From the NCBI RefSeq assembly GCF_900496995.4, contig NC_044005.1, positions 17,861,363 to 17,925,362 of the forward strand: a DNA stretch of 64,000 bases, in the 5' to 3' direction. The translations under genes and the position numbers were made by a program. Shown here one piece after another: positions 62,651-64,000 of this stretch; position 1 is the first letter of the stretch; every line of letters begins with the position of its first letter. Under the pieces are notes generated by a model. It did no database searches. It saw nothing but the letters and a program-made list of their open reading frames with translations, and was not told the origin of the DNA. Source of the DNA: Aquila chrysaetos chrysaetos (taxonomy: Eukaryota; Chordata; Aves; Accipitriformes; Accipitridae).

Positions 62651-64000
62651 ACTTGTAAATCCTAAACTTAATTTCCTATTTGTATAAAAGCTCAGTATCT
62701 TGACCGGATTTAGCCTATTCAGAGTGTTTCAATACCAATTGTCCTTCCAGGATTTCTGTTCTCCTGTACAATATACTGGTTGCCAAGACAAACTAGAAAT
62801 CCAGATAAGTATTTCTGTCAATAACATAAAAGGGCTTGGCACATACAACTTCCTTAGAGAATCTTCTCTACTTTTATTGTGAAGATTTTTATATAGCAAT
62901 CTTTCCTATGCAGATGGGTAGACACTGACTTAAAATTTATTAAACTGCTTTCTATGTACTACTCTTGCTAAGTAAAGACTAACACTTTTACAAGTGTTAT
63001 TTTTTAATTTTGTCTTTGATTGTAGAATTTCAGGGTTTTGTAACAAAAAGGGGAAAAAATTCTAGAATGTAGAAAAATGTCTTGAAATCACAAATATTGC
63101 TGAGAGATTTTACCACTAATTTTCATTTAATTTCAAGGAGAATACTCCTTTGATAAAATACAATCTGGTATTTTCTGTAAAAGTACAGTCCTTTCTTAAC
63201 AGTGGTGTAAAGCAGTAATTTTCCTTTTATTTACATTATGTATGCTTACATTTTAAGTATACTTCTGTAAACATAAATTATTTAACAGGAGTGTCTGAAC
63301 ATCTATTTGACATATATTGTAATAAGTATATTATAAACAGACCCAGTCCCATGGAAGGATCTGTCATTTCATTAAAATAACTTCCTTTAAGAGCCTCAGC
63401 TGAACAAAGACTGAGAAGCATGAGCTGCAAAAATATTAACACAGTCTTGAAACTATATATTACAAGGGAGATTTTATAGACCATAAGTGCTGTACAAACT
63501 TGTTTCTACATTATCCTCTACTATGTTGCAAATGACAAATAAAAGTATCTGGAATCAAAGTGAAGTTTTATCTGATAATTTTCCCTAGGATTTGAAACTG
63601 CAAAGATACACAGGATATTTGGGATACATTTTTAAAACCAGATATCTAATGTATCAAACTGCTTACATTTCTGGCATTGTACAGTAACTGCTAAAAGAAG
63701 AGGCTTCCTTCTCAAAAAAAGCTAGTACAAGAATTTAAAAAACATTACTCATTTAGACACACACACATACATAATTACAGATTTATGCATCATATTAACT
63801 ATTTTATATATTATAACCAATCTTATGTATTAAAATACAATATTGGGTCTCCTAAGTTGTATGATGCACTTTCTTCACTGTCAGAACACCTTCTGAAGAC
63901 CACAGTTAGCTAGGCACCATATGTAACAACCTCAAAACTAATTTAAATTGTCCTAGATGCCAATGGCCTTTTGCTGTATGTATTAATACACTATAACATT

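Larger units (their letters stand above)
55135..64000 (-). other. PPP4R4 upstream intron (incomplete at right edge)
   Basis: At least 8.9 kb upstream of the first exon seen. I searched it by eye for the N-terminal exons and found none. It holds CR1 copies at 57355-57590, 60398-61655 and 62475-62650, a solo LTR at 57787-58376, an A run at 55707-55730 and a possible MIR at about 56740-56860. The rest is unassigned. Confidence 0.7.

Noticed and set aside
55135..64000. PPP4R4 N-terminal exons in this stretch
   Set aside because: I looked on the minus strand for text like the human N-terminal segment just before GQDVQG and found none; the exons most likely lie beyond the window.

Overview
This window is ordinary nuclear DNA from a bird. 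It is AT-rich and intron-rich. It carries many CR1 LINE fragments ending in the avian ATTCTATGATTCTATG-type 3' tail. It also carries two solo LTRs of the common avian TGTCCTGGTTTC family, and exons with canonical GT-AG splice sites. I cannot name the species. Two protein-coding genes lie tail to tail, and their order and orientation match the SERPINA10-PPP4R4 neighbourhood known from other amniotes.

Positions 1-6164 (+) hold the 3' four coding exons of SERPINA10 (protein Z-dependent protease inhibitor). The N-terminal part lies upstream of the window. The reactive loop is complete, with Phe-Thr at the predicted P1-P1' where human has Tyr-Ser. An AATAAA overlaps the stop codon. Intron 3 carries a decayed CR1 and a younger CR1 in the opposite orientation. 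About 6.2-15.0 kb separates the two coding regions. It holds no gene I can support, and probably contains the PPP4R4 3' UTR and possibly a last short coding exon.

Positions 14994-55134 (-) hold 22 coding exons of PPP4R4, the HEAT-repeat regulatory subunit 4 of protein phosphatase 4. All join in a consistent frame into about 799 residues. The first roughly 65-75 residues and the promoter lie beyond the right end. Intron 55135-64000 and the 8.7-kb intron 46371-55031 hold most of the recent repeats: CR1 copies and two solo LTRs in the same orientation. Older introns hold decayed CR1 and a MIR-like SINE.

The two genes are not functionally linked. One encodes a secreted coagulation serpin, the other a cytosolic phosphatase scaffold. 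I found no tRNA, rRNA, CRISPR or operon-like structure, and no clearly new system. The points most worth a second look are the serpin P1 change, the stop/poly(A) overlap, the ambiguous end of PPP4R4, a possible tandem splice donor, and an unexplained CpG-containing patch at 18.4-19.1 kb.
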